Assembly (NCBI GenBank): GCA_030248065.1 | Contig: JASAMV010005104.1 | Coordinates: forward strand, 87,776-151,775 | Length of the DNA: 64,000 nucleotides | Origin: Rhynchonema sp. JSB1_4 | Taxonomy: Eukaryota; Nematoda; Chromadorea; Monhysterida; Xyalidae | Direction: 5' to 3' | In this document: in pieces, positions 43,581 to 56,100 of the stretch | Layout of the letters: each line of letters starts with the position of its first letter | How positions within the stretch are numbered: position 1 is the first letter of the stretch | Program-made: the position numbers and the translations under genes | Notes under the pieces: generated by a model | Seen by the model: the letters and a program-made list of their open reading frames with translations, nothing else | The model's database searches: none | Told to the model about the DNA's origin: nothing

Positions 43581-44824
43581 ATTGACTTCGTCACTTGACG
43601 TGCACTGGCTCGACACAAACTGCAACTGGGATGTTTCTGGAATGTAGGGCTCTATGTGTGTAATATCCTTGTTTATTGGGTATACCTGCTATACCTGTAC
43701 CTGCCTAATCCCTTATTTCCCACAGCCCCAACCAACCCCGCGCGCGCATGGCCAGAAAAAATGGGAAAACTCAACTGGCAAGTCATAAACGAGCACCTTC
43801 AATTGGCACACACAAACAAAATCGCAAGTACGTATAATAAATGCACAAAAAGCAGCGATAAGATATGTACAAAATTCCGGCCGGAAAGCAAGTATATTAT
43901 ATAAATGCACAAAAAAACTGACGAAGAAATCATAAAATCGCACGCATGCTCACCCGTACCCCGCCGCCCGCCCCTCCCCCCATTCAGTATTATGTCTGCG
44001 GTAGTAAAGTAAAGAAGCCATGCCCATAAACTTTCCTGACACTGATCGTTTTCCTCACGCATGGCGAAAGTGTGACGGTTGCAACCTTGATCAGTTGAGC
44101 ACAAGCTGTTGGGAATGCGCATGATCTGAAATTCCGTCAGTTAAGTCAGCAATAACAATGCGTATTGAATACTTGAGAGCAACGTTTGGCCGTTTGGTTC
44201 ATGCGTACTGATGATGACCTGGTGTACCGACCGTTTTTGTAACCGCAGGTTAATGTGAAAAGTCTCCGTTCGCCAGCACTAAAAAGCGAAAAACGTCCGG
44301 AACGTGCACGTGCAAACCTGTGCCGTGCGTGATGTTTCATTATCTTGGCGGAGCATTGAACTGGATACGATTGAGTGAATATGAGGATCGTCTCAATTTG
44401 GCTGCCGTGTTCATCGGAGCGCAATTTTTCTTGAAAAAACTATTGTCTGAACCAAATCAAGGGACTTGAGATGGACTTGAGGAAATCAGGCAAACACAAA
44501 ATATTTATGACGCAAAGCGGCGGAACGAGGCAGCGCGAGAAAAATGCCCGAAAACTGAGCAAACCTTGCAAAAAACTGCGCCTTTTATGCTGCGCCTGTG
44601 ATCGAAAGAGGGCGGAGTCGGATTAATGCGCAATAAGTCATCCGGATTATGGTACCGAAAGGAAAACGCTTGAAGCCTCAATAGTGCAATTGTGCCACGC
44701 ACGTGTTCACGTGCAATACTTGCATTTGCGTACGACTGGGTTACCGTATTTGTTCATATTGTTTGCCCGTAGCACCTCAATGGTTTTTGAACAGCGCGCT
44801 CATTGCAGGCACTGGTACATTTAT
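43581..44824. other. Unassigned stretch with short ORFs
   Basis: Candidate peptide-like stretches are at 43730-43830 (+) and 44330-44470 (+, reading EYEDRLNLAAVFIGAQFFLK then a stop). Neither was recognised, and no full gene model could be built. Confidence 0.3.
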
Positions 44825-45050
44825 GGGTGATATTTTCGAAACGGTGTAAAGGTCAGTTGGGTGTAAAGGTCGGTGGAATGCTCGGTCGACAGCTCAGCGT
44901 GATAGACCTCGGTGTGAGCTTGAAACATTCCACGTTAATAACAGGCAATGTTTCACGTTTACACCGAGCTACGCCGACCGAGCTTTCGACCGAAGTTCAC
45001 ACCGACCTTTACGCCCAACTGACCTTTACACCGTTTCGAAAATTCCACCC
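44825..45050. mobile_element. Foldback miniature element (ends GGGTGATATTTT)
   Basis: GGGTGATATTTTCGAAACGG at 44825 mirrors CCGTTTCGAAAATTCCACCC ending 45050. The arms contain GTGTAAAGGTCAGTTGGGTG. The centre is near 44940. Confidence 0.82.
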
Positions 45051-45176
45051 TGAGAATAGTTGGGCTGGGTAGGATTTGCGAATGTCGTGCGGACTCGATC
45101 CAAGTCAACCATCGTCATCGAAACTGACGACTCTGCGTGAGAATAATAAAACTAGGTTTAGTCGAGATCGGTCATA

Positions 45177-45776
45177 GGGTGATATTTTTGAAACGGTGTA
45201 AAGGTCAGTTGGGTGTAAGGGTCGGTGGAAAGCTCGGTGTGAGAAAGTTCAGTGTAAGCTTCAAACAGTGCACGCTGAGCCAGCAGCAGACGCGCGTTTC
45301 TAAACGAAAGGTTAACTTTGACAGTCTGCCGTGCAAGTGTAAATCGTCTGTTTGCAATATTGTTTGTTTAGGCTGGTTGCACAAGCGTTTTTAAACGATA
45401 TTTGTAAATTTCGTGACCTTTTATGGAGCCGTTTTGAATTCGTGCTGCGATCAGTTAGCGGCATCAATTTTTTTGGTACCGCCGTCAGTGAATGTTCAAT
45501 TTCTCAATAGCCTCACGGCGGAATGTCAGGCAACTTAAAAATATTCCTTTAAAACGTTTCTGCAACCAGCTTAAATGAACTAGATTGCAAACAAACGATC
45601 TACATTAGCACAGCAGACTGTCAAAGTTGACCATTCGTTTAGAAACGCGCGTCTGCTGCTTGCTCAGCGTGCAATGTTTCAAGCTTACGCCGAGCTTACA
45701 CTGAACTTTCTCACACCGAGCTTTCGACCGACCTTTACACCCAACTGACCTTTACACCGTTTCGAAAATATCACCC
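45177..45776. mobile_element. Long foldback element (ends GGGTGATATTTT)
   Basis: The same ends as 44825-45050 are at 45177 and 45776, with ATA on both sides. Arms of about 200 bp also include CAGACGCGCGTTTCTAAACG in inverted pairs. It lies immediately 3' of the last recognised kinase exon. Confidence 0.8.
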
Positions 45777-45833
45777 ATAGATACCGAAAAGTTATATGGG
45801 ATAATTCCAATCAATCAATCCTTGAAATCTAAC

Positions 45834-46246
45834 CTCCAGCTTGCCCGTGTCCTTGACTTGACAGAAATTGGGCGTGTCGTTGGCCTGCAGCAATTGGAGC
45901 ACCATCATTTCCATCTGAATATCGGTACCGGGCGCTGAAATTGGGTACAATTTGGTGTGGTGCTGTGAACATGATATGAAACATCATCCAACTAAACAGC
46001 CGCGCAAACTCACATGACCGGGTTTGATCGACTCGACCTTGGCCGCCCACCCCTCGTGTATCGCACGCACCTGATGAGATACAGCCAGTGCATACTATTT
46101 TCCCACAAGCTACAGTATGTCTAGAAAGCCAAAGTCCCTTTTATCACCTTGTAAACAGCGCCGAATCCGCCTTTGCCCAAATTGCCCACAACCATCCACT
46201 CAGTGATCTTCTCGCCGTCAGCCATTTGACAGTTCGGAGGCGCCAT
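45834..46246 (-). CDS. Casein-kinase-1/TTBK-like protein kinase, N-terminal exons only
   Basis: Minus-strand exons 46246-46148, 46070-46019 and 45934-45834 have consistent phases and give about 84 residues. They read EWMVVGNLGKGGFGAVYKV (glycine-rich loop), GWAAKVESIKP (the VAIK-type lysine) and IQMEMMVLQLLQ (alpha-C helix with its Glu), as in the nematode-expanded CK1/TTBK group. The catalytic loop, DFG and C-lobe were not found. Downstream (45776-44825) are foldback elements and unassigned DNA. The gene is either broken or has a very long intron. A GTTAGA donor at 45833 would allow continuation. Confidence 0.75.
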
Positions 46247-46761
46247 ATTTGGATGGTAGCGTGTGTTTTGAATTGTTTGTTTCTACCAGAACCCGATGAT
46301 TTAGAGCTGAAGTCAGAAAATTCAAATTGCATATGTTGGTTAATCAATGAATGAAATGACAAAAACTCGTTGATGCAGCTCCATGTAATTATGCCGATTG
46401 TCCTTTGCAGTACTGCAAAAAATGTGAAAAGTGCACAGAGCTGCGTTGGGCTTCCTCCTCCGCCCGGAATAAAAAGAGAGCAATGTTTTTTGGAAGTAAA
46501 GCTGAACAGAGATCGGAAACGGGCCGGGTAAAGTCGGCCCGGCCCGGCCCGGTCGGCGAAAAGTCCGGCCCGGCCCGGCCCGGCCCGGTGGAGGGCTGCA
46601 GGTCGGCCCGGCCCGGCCCGTTTTGGCTTGAGGTCGGCCCGGCCCGGCCCGGCCGGGTCAGCCAATTTTCAAGGGCTGAAAACTAAAAAAGTCCAAAAAG
46701 CTGAAAAAAATTCGAAAATTTTCTGCAGAATACTTGTTTTCACTGGTTGGTACAGCTGGAG

Positions 46762-47170
46762 GCAGTGTAGTGGCAGGCCCATGTGTGGGAGGTAAGTATG
46801 ATGCGGGGTTGGGACCGGAAGCGTGAGAGGTATGATTTTGGTCACCCAAAAACGCGAAAAAACACCGTTTTTGTGATACAATTTTGGCCAAAAAATGAGG
46901 TAAAAATAGTACTTTTCCAAATTTTCGCCGAAAATCGCCTAAAAATAGGTATTATGGGTGGGTTTGCGCGCGGAGCGCGCGATTTTTGGGAAAATAAGGT
47001 CGAAAAACACCGATTTTTGCCTTAAAAAGGTATAAAATTGCTTGTGAGAGGTATGATTTGGAGTTGTGAGAGGTAAGTACTCAACCCCCCCCCCAACCCC
47101 CCCTCGGGTTTTGTGGTAGGTAAGTACTGAGAGGGGGGGGGTAACCCCCCCACCCCCCCCCAGCCACTAC
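46762..47170. mobile_element. Element with GTGAGAGGTATGATT repeats
   Basis: It starts CAGTGTAGTGGCAGGCCC and ends CCCCAGCCACTACTATG. The CG palindrome (GCGCGCGGAGCGCGCG, about 46966-46981) is followed by ATTTTTGGG. An inverted copy is at about 48560-48946. The flanking GGCTGGAGGCA occurs on both sides, so boundaries are approximate. Confidence 0.65.
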
Positions 47171-47564
47171 TATGGCTGGAGGCATAGTAGTGGCTGGGGG
47201 GGGGGGTTGGGGGGGGTAACCCCCCCCCAGTGTAGTACTTGGTCAGGGTGTTGACGATAGATAGATTGGGACCCGAAATGTGTTGACGATAGATAGATGA
47301 CCAAAGTCCGAAATCTGGGGGGGGGTCGCCCCAAACTTGTTGACGATAGATAGATGGTGGGGGGGGGGGGTCGCCAAAAATCAAGGTATAGTATAGTGCA
47401 TTAAGTAGGTGATAATGTGTAAATATTAATGAAAATGTGTATAGATGTACTAAATCCGCGCGTAGCGCGCGATTTTTGCCTATTTGTGGTGAAAAATACC
47501 GATTTTGAGCCATTTTGAGGCAAAAATGTCAATTTTGGGTTCGAAATGTGTTGACGATAGATAG

Positions 47565-48447
47565 CAGAGATCGGAAACGGGCCGGCCCGGCCCGGCCCGG
47601 CCCGGTACCCGGGCCGGGCCGGGCCGCGATTTTGGAGTTGGTCGACCGGGCCGGGCCGGGCCGGGCCGGAGATTTGGGGGGACCGGGCCGGGCCGGGCCG
47701 AGCAGCCCGGCCCGGTCCGGCCCGGTATGCCTAAATTTGAACGAAATTACCATTTTTTGAACCAAAATTTTCAAAATTTTTGCGCTTCGCGCAATAACAT
47801 TTCCTAGTTCTTGATCTTTTCAGTCATCGTTTTGAAGAAAGAAGCAGTAGCTACCCATACCCAGGCCTTTGCTTTGCAGCAATCAACCTACTGTACCACC
47901 AAAAAAGCCTGCCTGCAATCAACCTACCTACTGTAAACTGTAGCACCGACCGGCCGAGCTGGGGGGAGTCGTCCGGGAATTTATGTCTACATATTGATGA
48001 GAATGTACTCTTAAGCGCTAATTTCGCGCGTCACGCGCGATTTTTCGCCTATATGGAGTGAAAAATACCGATTTTAAACCATTTTGAGCAAAAATTATAC
48101 CATACCTACTACACTACTGTACCAACCGGGGCGGCGACTTACGTACTGCATCAGGATGGCGCGTCAATCTACCTACCTACCCTTCCCCCAAGCCCCAGCT
48201 GTACCAACCAGTGAAAACAAGTATTCTGCAGAAAATTTTCGAATTTTTTTCAGCTTTTTGGACTTTTTTAGTTTTCAGCCCTTGAAAATTGGCTGACCGG
48301 GCCGGGCCGGGCCGGGCCGACCTCAAGCCAAAACGGGCCGGGCCGGGCCGACCTGCGGCCCTCCACCGGGCCGGGCCGGGCCGGGCCGGACTTTTCGCCG
48401 ACCGGGCCGGGCCGGGCCGACTTTACCCGGCCCGTTTCCGATCTCTG
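47565..48447. mobile_element. Family S element nested, target repeat ATAGATAG
   Basis: CAGAGATCGG at 47565 and CCGATCTCTG to 48447, with ATAGATAG on both sides (47557-47564, 48448-48455). The target is the GTTGACGATAGATAG repeat of another element. A palindrome lacking most of its CG (GCGCTTCGCGC) is at about 47783. Confidence 0.78.
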
Positions 48448-49100
48448 ATAGATAGATTGTTCCCAAAATTTGTTGACGATAGATAGATTTGCCCATATGT
48501 GTTGACGATAGATAGATGAAATCAAAAAGTGTTGACGATAGATTGATGAATTTGGGGGGACCCCCTCCCCTCAGGAACTACACTGTCCCCCTCTCAGTAC
48601 TTACCTACCACAAAACCCGAGGGGGGTTGGGGGGGTTGAGTACTTACCTCTCACAACTCCAAATCATACCTCTCACAAGCAATTTTATACCTTTTTAAGG
48701 CAAAAATCGGTGTTTTTCGACCTTATTTTCCCAAAAATTGCGCGGCAAACCCACCCATAATACCTGTTTTTAGGCGATTTTCGGCGAAAATTTTGAAAAA
48801 GTACTATTTTTACCTCAATTTTTGGCCAAAATTGTATCACAAAAACGGTGTTTTTTCGCGTTTTTGGGTGACCAAAATCATACCTCTCACGCTTCCGGTC
48901 CCAACCCCACATCATACTTACCTCCCACACATGGGCCTGCCACTACACTGGCTGGAGGGAAGGGTAGGTAGGTAGGTAGGTAGATTGACGCGCCATCCTG
49001 ATGCAGTACGTAAGTCGCCGCCCCGGTTGGTACAGTAGTGTAGTAGGTATGGTATAATTTTTGGCTCAAAATGGTTTAAAATCGGTATTTTTCACTCCAT

Positions 49101-49522
49101 CAGTGTAGTTCCTGGGGGGGGAGGGGGGGGGGATCCCCCCCCTCGGGTACGTCTGTTCCCCCTCCGAGGTACGCCTGCCCCACTGTTCCCCCTCCGGGTA
49201 CGTCTGCTCTGCTCTCCCCAATTTTTTCTTAAAATGGGCAAATTTAGGCCTAAAATAGGCATTTTTAGGCCAAAAATAGGTAAACTTTAGGTGAAACCTC
49301 CAAAAAAACGCCAAAATACCCTTTTTATAGGGGATTTTTCGCAAAAGAAGGCAAAAATAGTCCAATTTTTCGACCTCAAAAAATGACTTTTTTCCGTCCC
49401 CCCCCCCCCAAATTGGGACTTCCCCCCCCCCTTCCCCCCCCCCCCCAGGTAGGTACGTCTGTTCCCCCTCCGAAAATAGTGGAGGGTACGTCTGTTCCCC
49501 CTCCGGACCAGGAACTACACTG
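49101..49522. mobile_element. hAT-like element with GTACGTCTGTTCCCCC repeats
   Basis: CAGTGTAGTTCCTGG..CCAGGAACTACACTG lies between CACTCCAT copies (49093-49100, 49523-49530). The ends match 38223-38570, but the subterminal repeat differs (GTACGTCTGTTCCCC rather than GTACACTATCTCCCC). Confidence 0.88.
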
Positions 49523-49533
49523 CACTCCATATA

Positions 49534-49950
49534 CCGTAAAAACCTAAATAGAAGGGGGGGCTCTATTAACTCACTGACCCCATTTTGGGGGGGCTCTATT
49601 CCGGGGGGCCTCTATTAATTCACTGACCCGAACCTGAAAAAATTGTTCCCAAAAATACCCCCAAAAACCCCTAAAAAGGGGTTTGAAAGGATGTTTTTTC
49701 GCTTGTAATCGCATCTATTCGTGTCTATTCGTCAATAAGAGGCGTATTATGTGCTCTGAACGAACAACAAACGTGCATAAATGTACCTGTGCACCACTAT
49801 CAAGCCTTAATACACTACTGTATAGGGGATGTTACTTAGGGGGGGGCTCTATTCCGGGGAGGGCTCTATTAATTCACTGACCCCTTTTTGGGGGGGCTGT
49901 ATTACGGGGGGGGGCTCTATTCCGGGGGGGCTGTATTTAGGTTTTTACGG
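49534..49950. mobile_element. TA-flanked CCGTAAAAACC element (complete)
   Basis: A complete copy inserted four bases after the target duplication of 49101-49522. Removing both restores CACTCCATATAGGCG, matching related undisrupted repeats. Confidence 0.85.
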
Positions 49951-50920
49951 TAGGCGAAAAATCGCGCGTGACGCGCGAAATTAGGGGAATTAGCGCTTAA
50001 GAGTACATTCTCATCAATATGCAGACATAAAATTTTGTTCCCGGACGACTCCCCCCAGCTCGGCCGGTCGGTACTACAATAGGTAGGTTGATTGCAGGCA
50101 GGCTTTTTTGGTGGTGCAGTAGGAGTAGGTTGATTGCTGCAAAGCAAAGGCCTGGGTATGGGTAGCTACTGCTTCTTTCTTCAAAACGATGACTGAAAAG
50201 ATCAAGAACTAGGAAATGTTATTGCGCGAAGCGCAAAAATTTTGAAAATTTTGGTTCAAAAAATGGTAATTTCGTTCAAATTTAGGCATACCGGGCCGGA
50301 CCGGGCCGGGCTGCTCGGCCCGGCCCGGCCCGGTCCCCCCAAATCTCCGGCCCGGCCCGGCCCGGCCCGGTCGACCAACTCCAAAATCGCGGCCCGGCCC
50401 GGCCCGGGTACCGGGCCGGGCCGGGCCGGGCCGGGCCGGGCCGGCCCGTTTCCGATCTCTGCTATCTATCGTCAACACATTTCGAACCCAAAATTGACAT
50501 TTTTGCCTCAAAATGGCTCAAAATCGGTATTTTTCACCACAAATAGGCAAAAATCGCGCGCTACGCGCGGATTTAGTACATCTATACACATTTTCATTAA
50601 TATTTACACATTATCACCTACTTAATGCACTATACTATACCTTGATTTTTGGCGACCCCCCCCCCCCCCGCTATCTAGCGTCAACAAGTTTGGGGCGACC
50701 CCCCCCCCCCAGATTTCGGACTTTGGTCATCTATCTATCGTCAACACATTTCGGGTCCCAATCTATCTATCGTCAACACCCTGACCAAGTACTACACTGG
50801 GGGGGGGGTAACCCCCCCCACCCCCCCCCCCCCGCCACTACTATGCCTCCAGCTGTACCCGGTCCGGTCGATCAACTCCAAAATCGCCGGGCCAGCCCGT
50901 TTCCGATCTCTGAAGCTGAA

Positions 50921-52193
50921 AGCTCGTAAACAGAAGTCGCACAGAGGCCGAGCCGGGCCGCGATTTTGGGCTTTTGGCTCGGGCCGGGCCGGGCAGGAGA
51001 TTTGGAGGGTCGGGCCGGGCCGGGGCCGGGCACCCCGGCCCGAAGCTTCTGAAGTGACTTATTTTACTGAAAAAGTAGGGTTTTTTTGTCAAAAATACTA
51101 AAATTTCTGACGGATTCAGCAAGTCAGTGATCAGTATTGTCCAGTGGTGTGGCTACCCAGGCGTGCAATCATCCTACTGTACCACCAGTCCACCAGAAAG
51201 GCCTGCAATCAGCCTACCTTCTGTACCGGCCGAGCTTGGGGGGGGGAACAAAATTTTTTATGTCTGAATTTAGATGAAAATGTACTCTAAAACCCTCATT
51301 TCGCGCGCAGCGCGCGATTTTTCGATTATTTGGAGTGAAAAATATCGATTTTATACCATTTTGAGCCAAAATAGCAACCTGTACCAGCCGGGGGGCGGCG
51401 ACCTACCTACTGTACCAGAATGGCGCGTCATCTACCCTACTGTACCTAGGGGGGGTGGGGAGGGGACCCCCACCCCCGATTGCGACCTCTGACCCAAATT
51501 TTGTCATAATTTTTGCGATTTTTTTAACCTGTTTTTTTGGTTGAAAACAACGGTGTTGCAGGGGGTGGGGGTTCCCCCCTAGGTACAGAATGTAGGTAGG
51601 TTGACGCTCCATCATGGTACACTAGGTAGGTCGCCGCCCGGCGGCTAGTTCAGTAAGTTGCGATTTTTGGCTCAAAATGGTATATAAAATCGGCACTTTT
51701 CACTCCTAATAGGCGATAAATCGCGCGCTACGCGCGAAATTAGCGTTTTAGAGCACATTTTCTTCAAAATTTCGACCTAAAAAATTTTGTTCCCCCCCTA
51801 GCCCGGCCGGTACAGTAGGTGGGTTGCCGTCCCACATTTTTGGTGGTACAGTAGGTTGCCGCCCCGCCTGGGTAGCTACACCACTGGTTGAAAATACATG
51901 AAAAGGTCGTCAGATAGACAAATACCGGTTTGGGGGAGGGGGGAGATTTTTCGGGGCGGGTAGGGTATAATACAAGTTTTTTTGGGTGCCAATTTTTATG
52001 TGCTATAAAGTGCATATATCGCGCGTAGCGCGCGATTTTTTGCACTTTTAATGGTTTTAGGTCGAACTTTGGGCATTTTTGATTTTGATCAAAAAACGGG
52101 CATTTTGAGGGCAAAAATCGGTTCGGGTAGGGTACCAGAGCGGGGTGGGCGGGTAGGGGGTAGTGTACCACCAGGCCGGGGCGGGTAGGGTAC
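50921..52193. other. Mosaic of GGCCC-type, CTACCTACTGTACC-type and CCTACCCGCCCC-type repeats
   Basis: 50940-51130 is a GGCCC fragment. 51143-51885 starts CAGTGGTGTGGCTACCCAGG and ends GTAGCTACACCACTG with non-matching flanks. CG palindromes are at about 51303-51318 and 51722-51737. From 51890 a CCTACCCGCCCC-type element begins (palindrome about 52020). No genes are seen. Confidence 0.6.
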
Positions 52194-52612
52194 CAGTGGT
52201 GTCGTTGAGAAATCGAAATTTTCCCATACCCAGCCCAATTTTCGGGAAATTTCCCATACATCCCCCCAAAAATCAAAAATTTCCCATACCAGGGGGGTTA
52301 CAAAAACTCAAAAATTTCCCATACCCGAGGGTGGGGTTTTTGAAAAAATGACCCCAAAGATCTTCTAAAAGTGCCAAAAATTGGTCTAAAAAGCGCTTAA
52401 AACAGAGTTTTCTTGCGGGAGCAAGCGATTTTTGACATTTTTGGACGAAAAATGGTCAATTTTGGTGCTTCTCGGAGTCAAAAAGTCATTTCTTAGGGGT
52501 GCTTGTTCCAAAAGTGAATAATTTCCCATACCCCATACCCCCGGCTGATTTCCCATACACCTACCTACCCCATACCAGGGGGGTAACCCTCACCCCCCTA
52601 ACGACACCACTG
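52194..52612. mobile_element. hAT-like element with TTTCCCATACC repeats
   Basis: CAGTGGTGTCGTTGAG..CTAACGACACCACTG lies between TAGGGTAC copies (52186-52193, 52613-52620). Its centre has CTTGCGGGAGCAAGCGATTT, a stem like the CG palindrome of other families but with different bases. It is a relative of 54139-54566. Confidence 0.85.
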
Positions 52613-53115
52613 TAGGGTACCATTGGGGGGACTCCCCTCCCCGAGCCACAGCACTGCCCCCATGCCTAGGTAGGGCACCAAGCAGAGCGGGGCTGGTGGG
52701 GGTAGTGTGCCAGGCCGGAGCGGGTGGTAGGGTACCATTGGGGGCAGGGTAGTACTTGGGGGGGGGGCCTTATCTTACCTACTGTATCTAAGGGGGCTCC
52801 CCCCACTCCCCCTTCCAGCTACACCAGTGATTTGGAGTAAAAAAATACCGATTTTATATCGTTTTCCCAATGGCAATCTGATCACCCCGCCAAAGTAGCC
52901 ACAGCACTGGCTTGAGCTGCCTGTATCCGGCAGAAAAGCAAAGCCAAAACGCGCCGCTTGGTTGGTCCTTTCCCGCTGGCGGTGATCGTCCGTCGTTTTC
53001 TGCAAGTTCTCAAATTACAGCTGTTTCCTTCACCTTCAGACAAACCTATTAGTGTGGAATCATCTTTCTCACACTGCATAAATCAAGCGGTTTTGTGGAT
53101 TTTGATGACTGAACA
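52613..53115. other. Repeat remnants, then TMEM165 upstream region
   Basis: CCTACCCGCCCC-type remnants run to about 52900 (AAGTAGCCACAGCACTGG). After that comes unique DNA leading to the TMEM165 start. Confidence 0.45.
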
Positions 53116-56100
53116 ATGATGCGACAAACAATTCCAATTGTCGCGTTCTTTTTGTTGGTTGGTCTCGCTTGGGTGTCGAACGGGCAAAATACGACGTCGT
53201 CCGCTGCACACTCGCCGACAGATTCCAGCTCGAAATCGGTTCGTGTTGCTTTTTTGGCTGCTCTGCTGCTGCTACGTAATATAATTTATGAGCGATGTCA
53301 AGCTTGGTGATAGGATCGGATGTGACTTGCCTTGGTCCGGTCGAGATATTAAGACATTTACAGGAGCCACTAATTTCGTCAGCTTAAAAGTTATCATTTT
53401 TAATGTCTTGGAACATCTTTTGTGCTGGTAGAAGACTGAATGTCCTTAATTTAAAAAGTCACATGGCCCAGGCCGGTACGGTCACCAAGTTTCATGTCGC
53501 TCTATGATCTGAACCTTCTGGAAATTCAACTCATCCTAACTAAACTCAGCTCAGCCTTTTACGTTCCCGTACACATTGTTTAGCCAGTGATCTGACAATG
53601 TTATTCTTTTTTTACCCATTGTTTTGTGTCAGTCTACCTACTTGAAAAACACACGGAACCATGTTTTGTTTGCATATTGAAATAACCGTTTTTTTTTCTG
53701 GAAAGTGAAAAAAAAACCTCAGCCTCCGGGAAACATCGATCTTTTTCCACAGACCTTTCCAGGTTTTGACAAACGTTGGGAAAATTTTTTCTTCTGTTTG
53801 GTCAAGCGCGGATGATGCTAATATGGCTTGTTTCAACGATTTTAGTTACGATGAGAATTAAAAACACGCACAGACACCAGTGTGGTGTCTGTGCTAACGT
53901 CAGTATGCCTCGAAAATATAGGTAAACTACACCAACATGAGCTCGATTTCGCAGCTGGCAGGATTTTGAAACATTCTGACGTGGCTGCTCATTTGGGAAA
54001 TATTACACGTTGAAGAATACAAAGTGGAGCGTCATACTTTTCTCTTTCTATTCATTTTGAATACACACCACCTTCGAAATCGGGCTCGCGTTGGTGTGGT
54101 TTGCCTTTACCTTATTAATATATCCTTATACACTGCGGCAGTGGTGTCGTTGGGAAATCAAAAAGTCAGGATACCGGATACCCAAACTCCGAAATTTTCG
54201 GATACCGGATACCCAAAATGAAAAATCTCGGATACCAGGGGGGGTACTTCCTAAAATAAAAAATCTCGGATACCCAGGGGGGTTGTTCAAAAAGGGTCAA
54301 TTTTTTAAGAGGAAAATCGAGCAAAATCGGTGTTGAAAGCGCAAAAAATGGTCATTTTGGGGGTTATGCTTGCGCTAGCAAGCGATTTTGAGCATTTTGG
54401 AGGTAAAAATGGGCGATTTTTACGGTTTTCGAAAAAAATTTAGGGTAGGATACCCCTGGACAAAAAGTCAGGATACCGGATACCCCTGGGTGAAAAAATC
54501 AAGATACCGGATACCGGATACTAGGGGGGTAACCCCCCTTCCCCCCCCCCCCCAACGACACCACTGCACTGCGGTGTTTTCTCAGTTTTTACGACATATA
54601 GCCAGCATACCTGTTTGTGCAAACAAACAGGGTTAAAAAGTTCTGAAAATTGGGTCATGCAATAGTTCCCTTTTTCCCATTGTAAATCAGGTACACTGAA
54701 CAAAGTTGTCCGCGAACACATGGTGTACATGTACATGCAGGATCACCCAACAATTTTGGAAATTTTTTTTGAAGATACTGTATCTCGGCCGTTGTTGCAT
54801 GTGGAGAGGCCTGTTACACTTTATTAAAAACCTACACTTGCCTTAAATTTTCTTTTCGAGTTCTGTTTCCTGAGTCACTTTGACATACGCAAGTTTGTAA
54901 TCATGCTGTCTGCATATCAGCATGGTCCAAAAAGCGTGCATGCAACAGTCTATAGTTGACGCATCTCACAAAACGATCGTAGCTTAACCTTCAATGCACA
55001 TTGGGCAGCCGAACTTTTATACCTAAACAAAGGTTTCGAACGACGTGCATACCGTAAAACCTAAAATACAAGGGGGGGGCTGTATTTTTTCACTGACCCC
55101 TTTTAGGGGGGGCTGTATTTTTGGGGGGGCTCTATTTTTGGGGGGCTGTATTTTTTCGTTGCCCAAAATCTCAAAAAATGTTCCAAAAAATACCCCTAAA
55201 ATGGAGTTCTGTCAGGGTGTTACTGGTCATTATTGAGTGTTTTTAGGTGCAGATCTTCCATAAAAGGCTTTACGTAATCATATACTCAACCACAAACGTT
55301 GTACACAAGGTGTGTTATACAAGAACTTGACTTTACGACCCCCAAGTGGGGAATTCCAAGTTGGGGGGGGCTGTATTTTTGGGGGGGCTCTATTTTTTCA
55401 CTGAACCCTTTTAGGGGGGGCTGTATTTTTGGGGGGGCTCTATTTTAGGGAATACGGTAACGGTTTTTGGTCTGAAACCGATGCCGAGATCCAGTCTAAT
55501 CACAAAAAGTTTCCTTAATTGTTGGGTCCCCCTATGCATATGTCGATTGATTCAAAATTCAAACACGAAATTCAAAGTTTTTGATGTGGAGTTTACGTGA
55601 CCGTCGCTTTGGTCAAACGCCGAGGTGAGTTTGACCGTGCGCGAACTAATGTTTCAGACAACTGATGTGGTTCTGACGCAGTTGCGTTCTGCACTGCGCA
55701 TCATACAACACTTACCAGATTGTTTCATGCCTTCTTATTATTCTTCTGCCTCCAAACAACAGAGAGAACAATCGGATGGCTCACGAACACAAGCACCGCC
55801 GGGCGGACGAAATGGTAATAATAATGGGCACGACTATGGCAAGGCCGATCCGGACGTGGTCCATTTGGTTAAAGACGCCAGGGAGCTCGCCGATAGCTCA
55901 TTAGGTACATCGTTTGTGCCACACCCTCATACCCAGATTCTTGTGCCACGTCTAACCTAGTTATCGGATCGGACGAATGTGAATTACGTAACTTGAATCT
56001 CTGGGATGTGTCAAGATTTGCTTGCTGTTTTCGCACCACAACTCATGTCGGCAGAGTACAGTGTTGTTGCGTGTGAAGCAATCTGATTCGATCACCAGGT

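Larger units (their letters stand above)
46507..50912. mobile_element. 4.4-kb composite element with GGCCCGGCCC arms (family S)
   Basis: The ends are CAGAGATCGGAAACGGGCC and GCCCGTTTCCGATCTCTG, flanked by AAGCTGAA at 46499-46506 and 50913-50920. Inside are inverted repeats of its own parts: 46507-46760 matches 48185-48447 in reverse, and about 47390-48000 matches about 50050-50640 in reverse. Nested elements lie at 47565-48447, 49101-49522 and 49534-49950. No transposase ORF is visible; the GGCCC ORFs are compositional. Confidence 0.75.
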
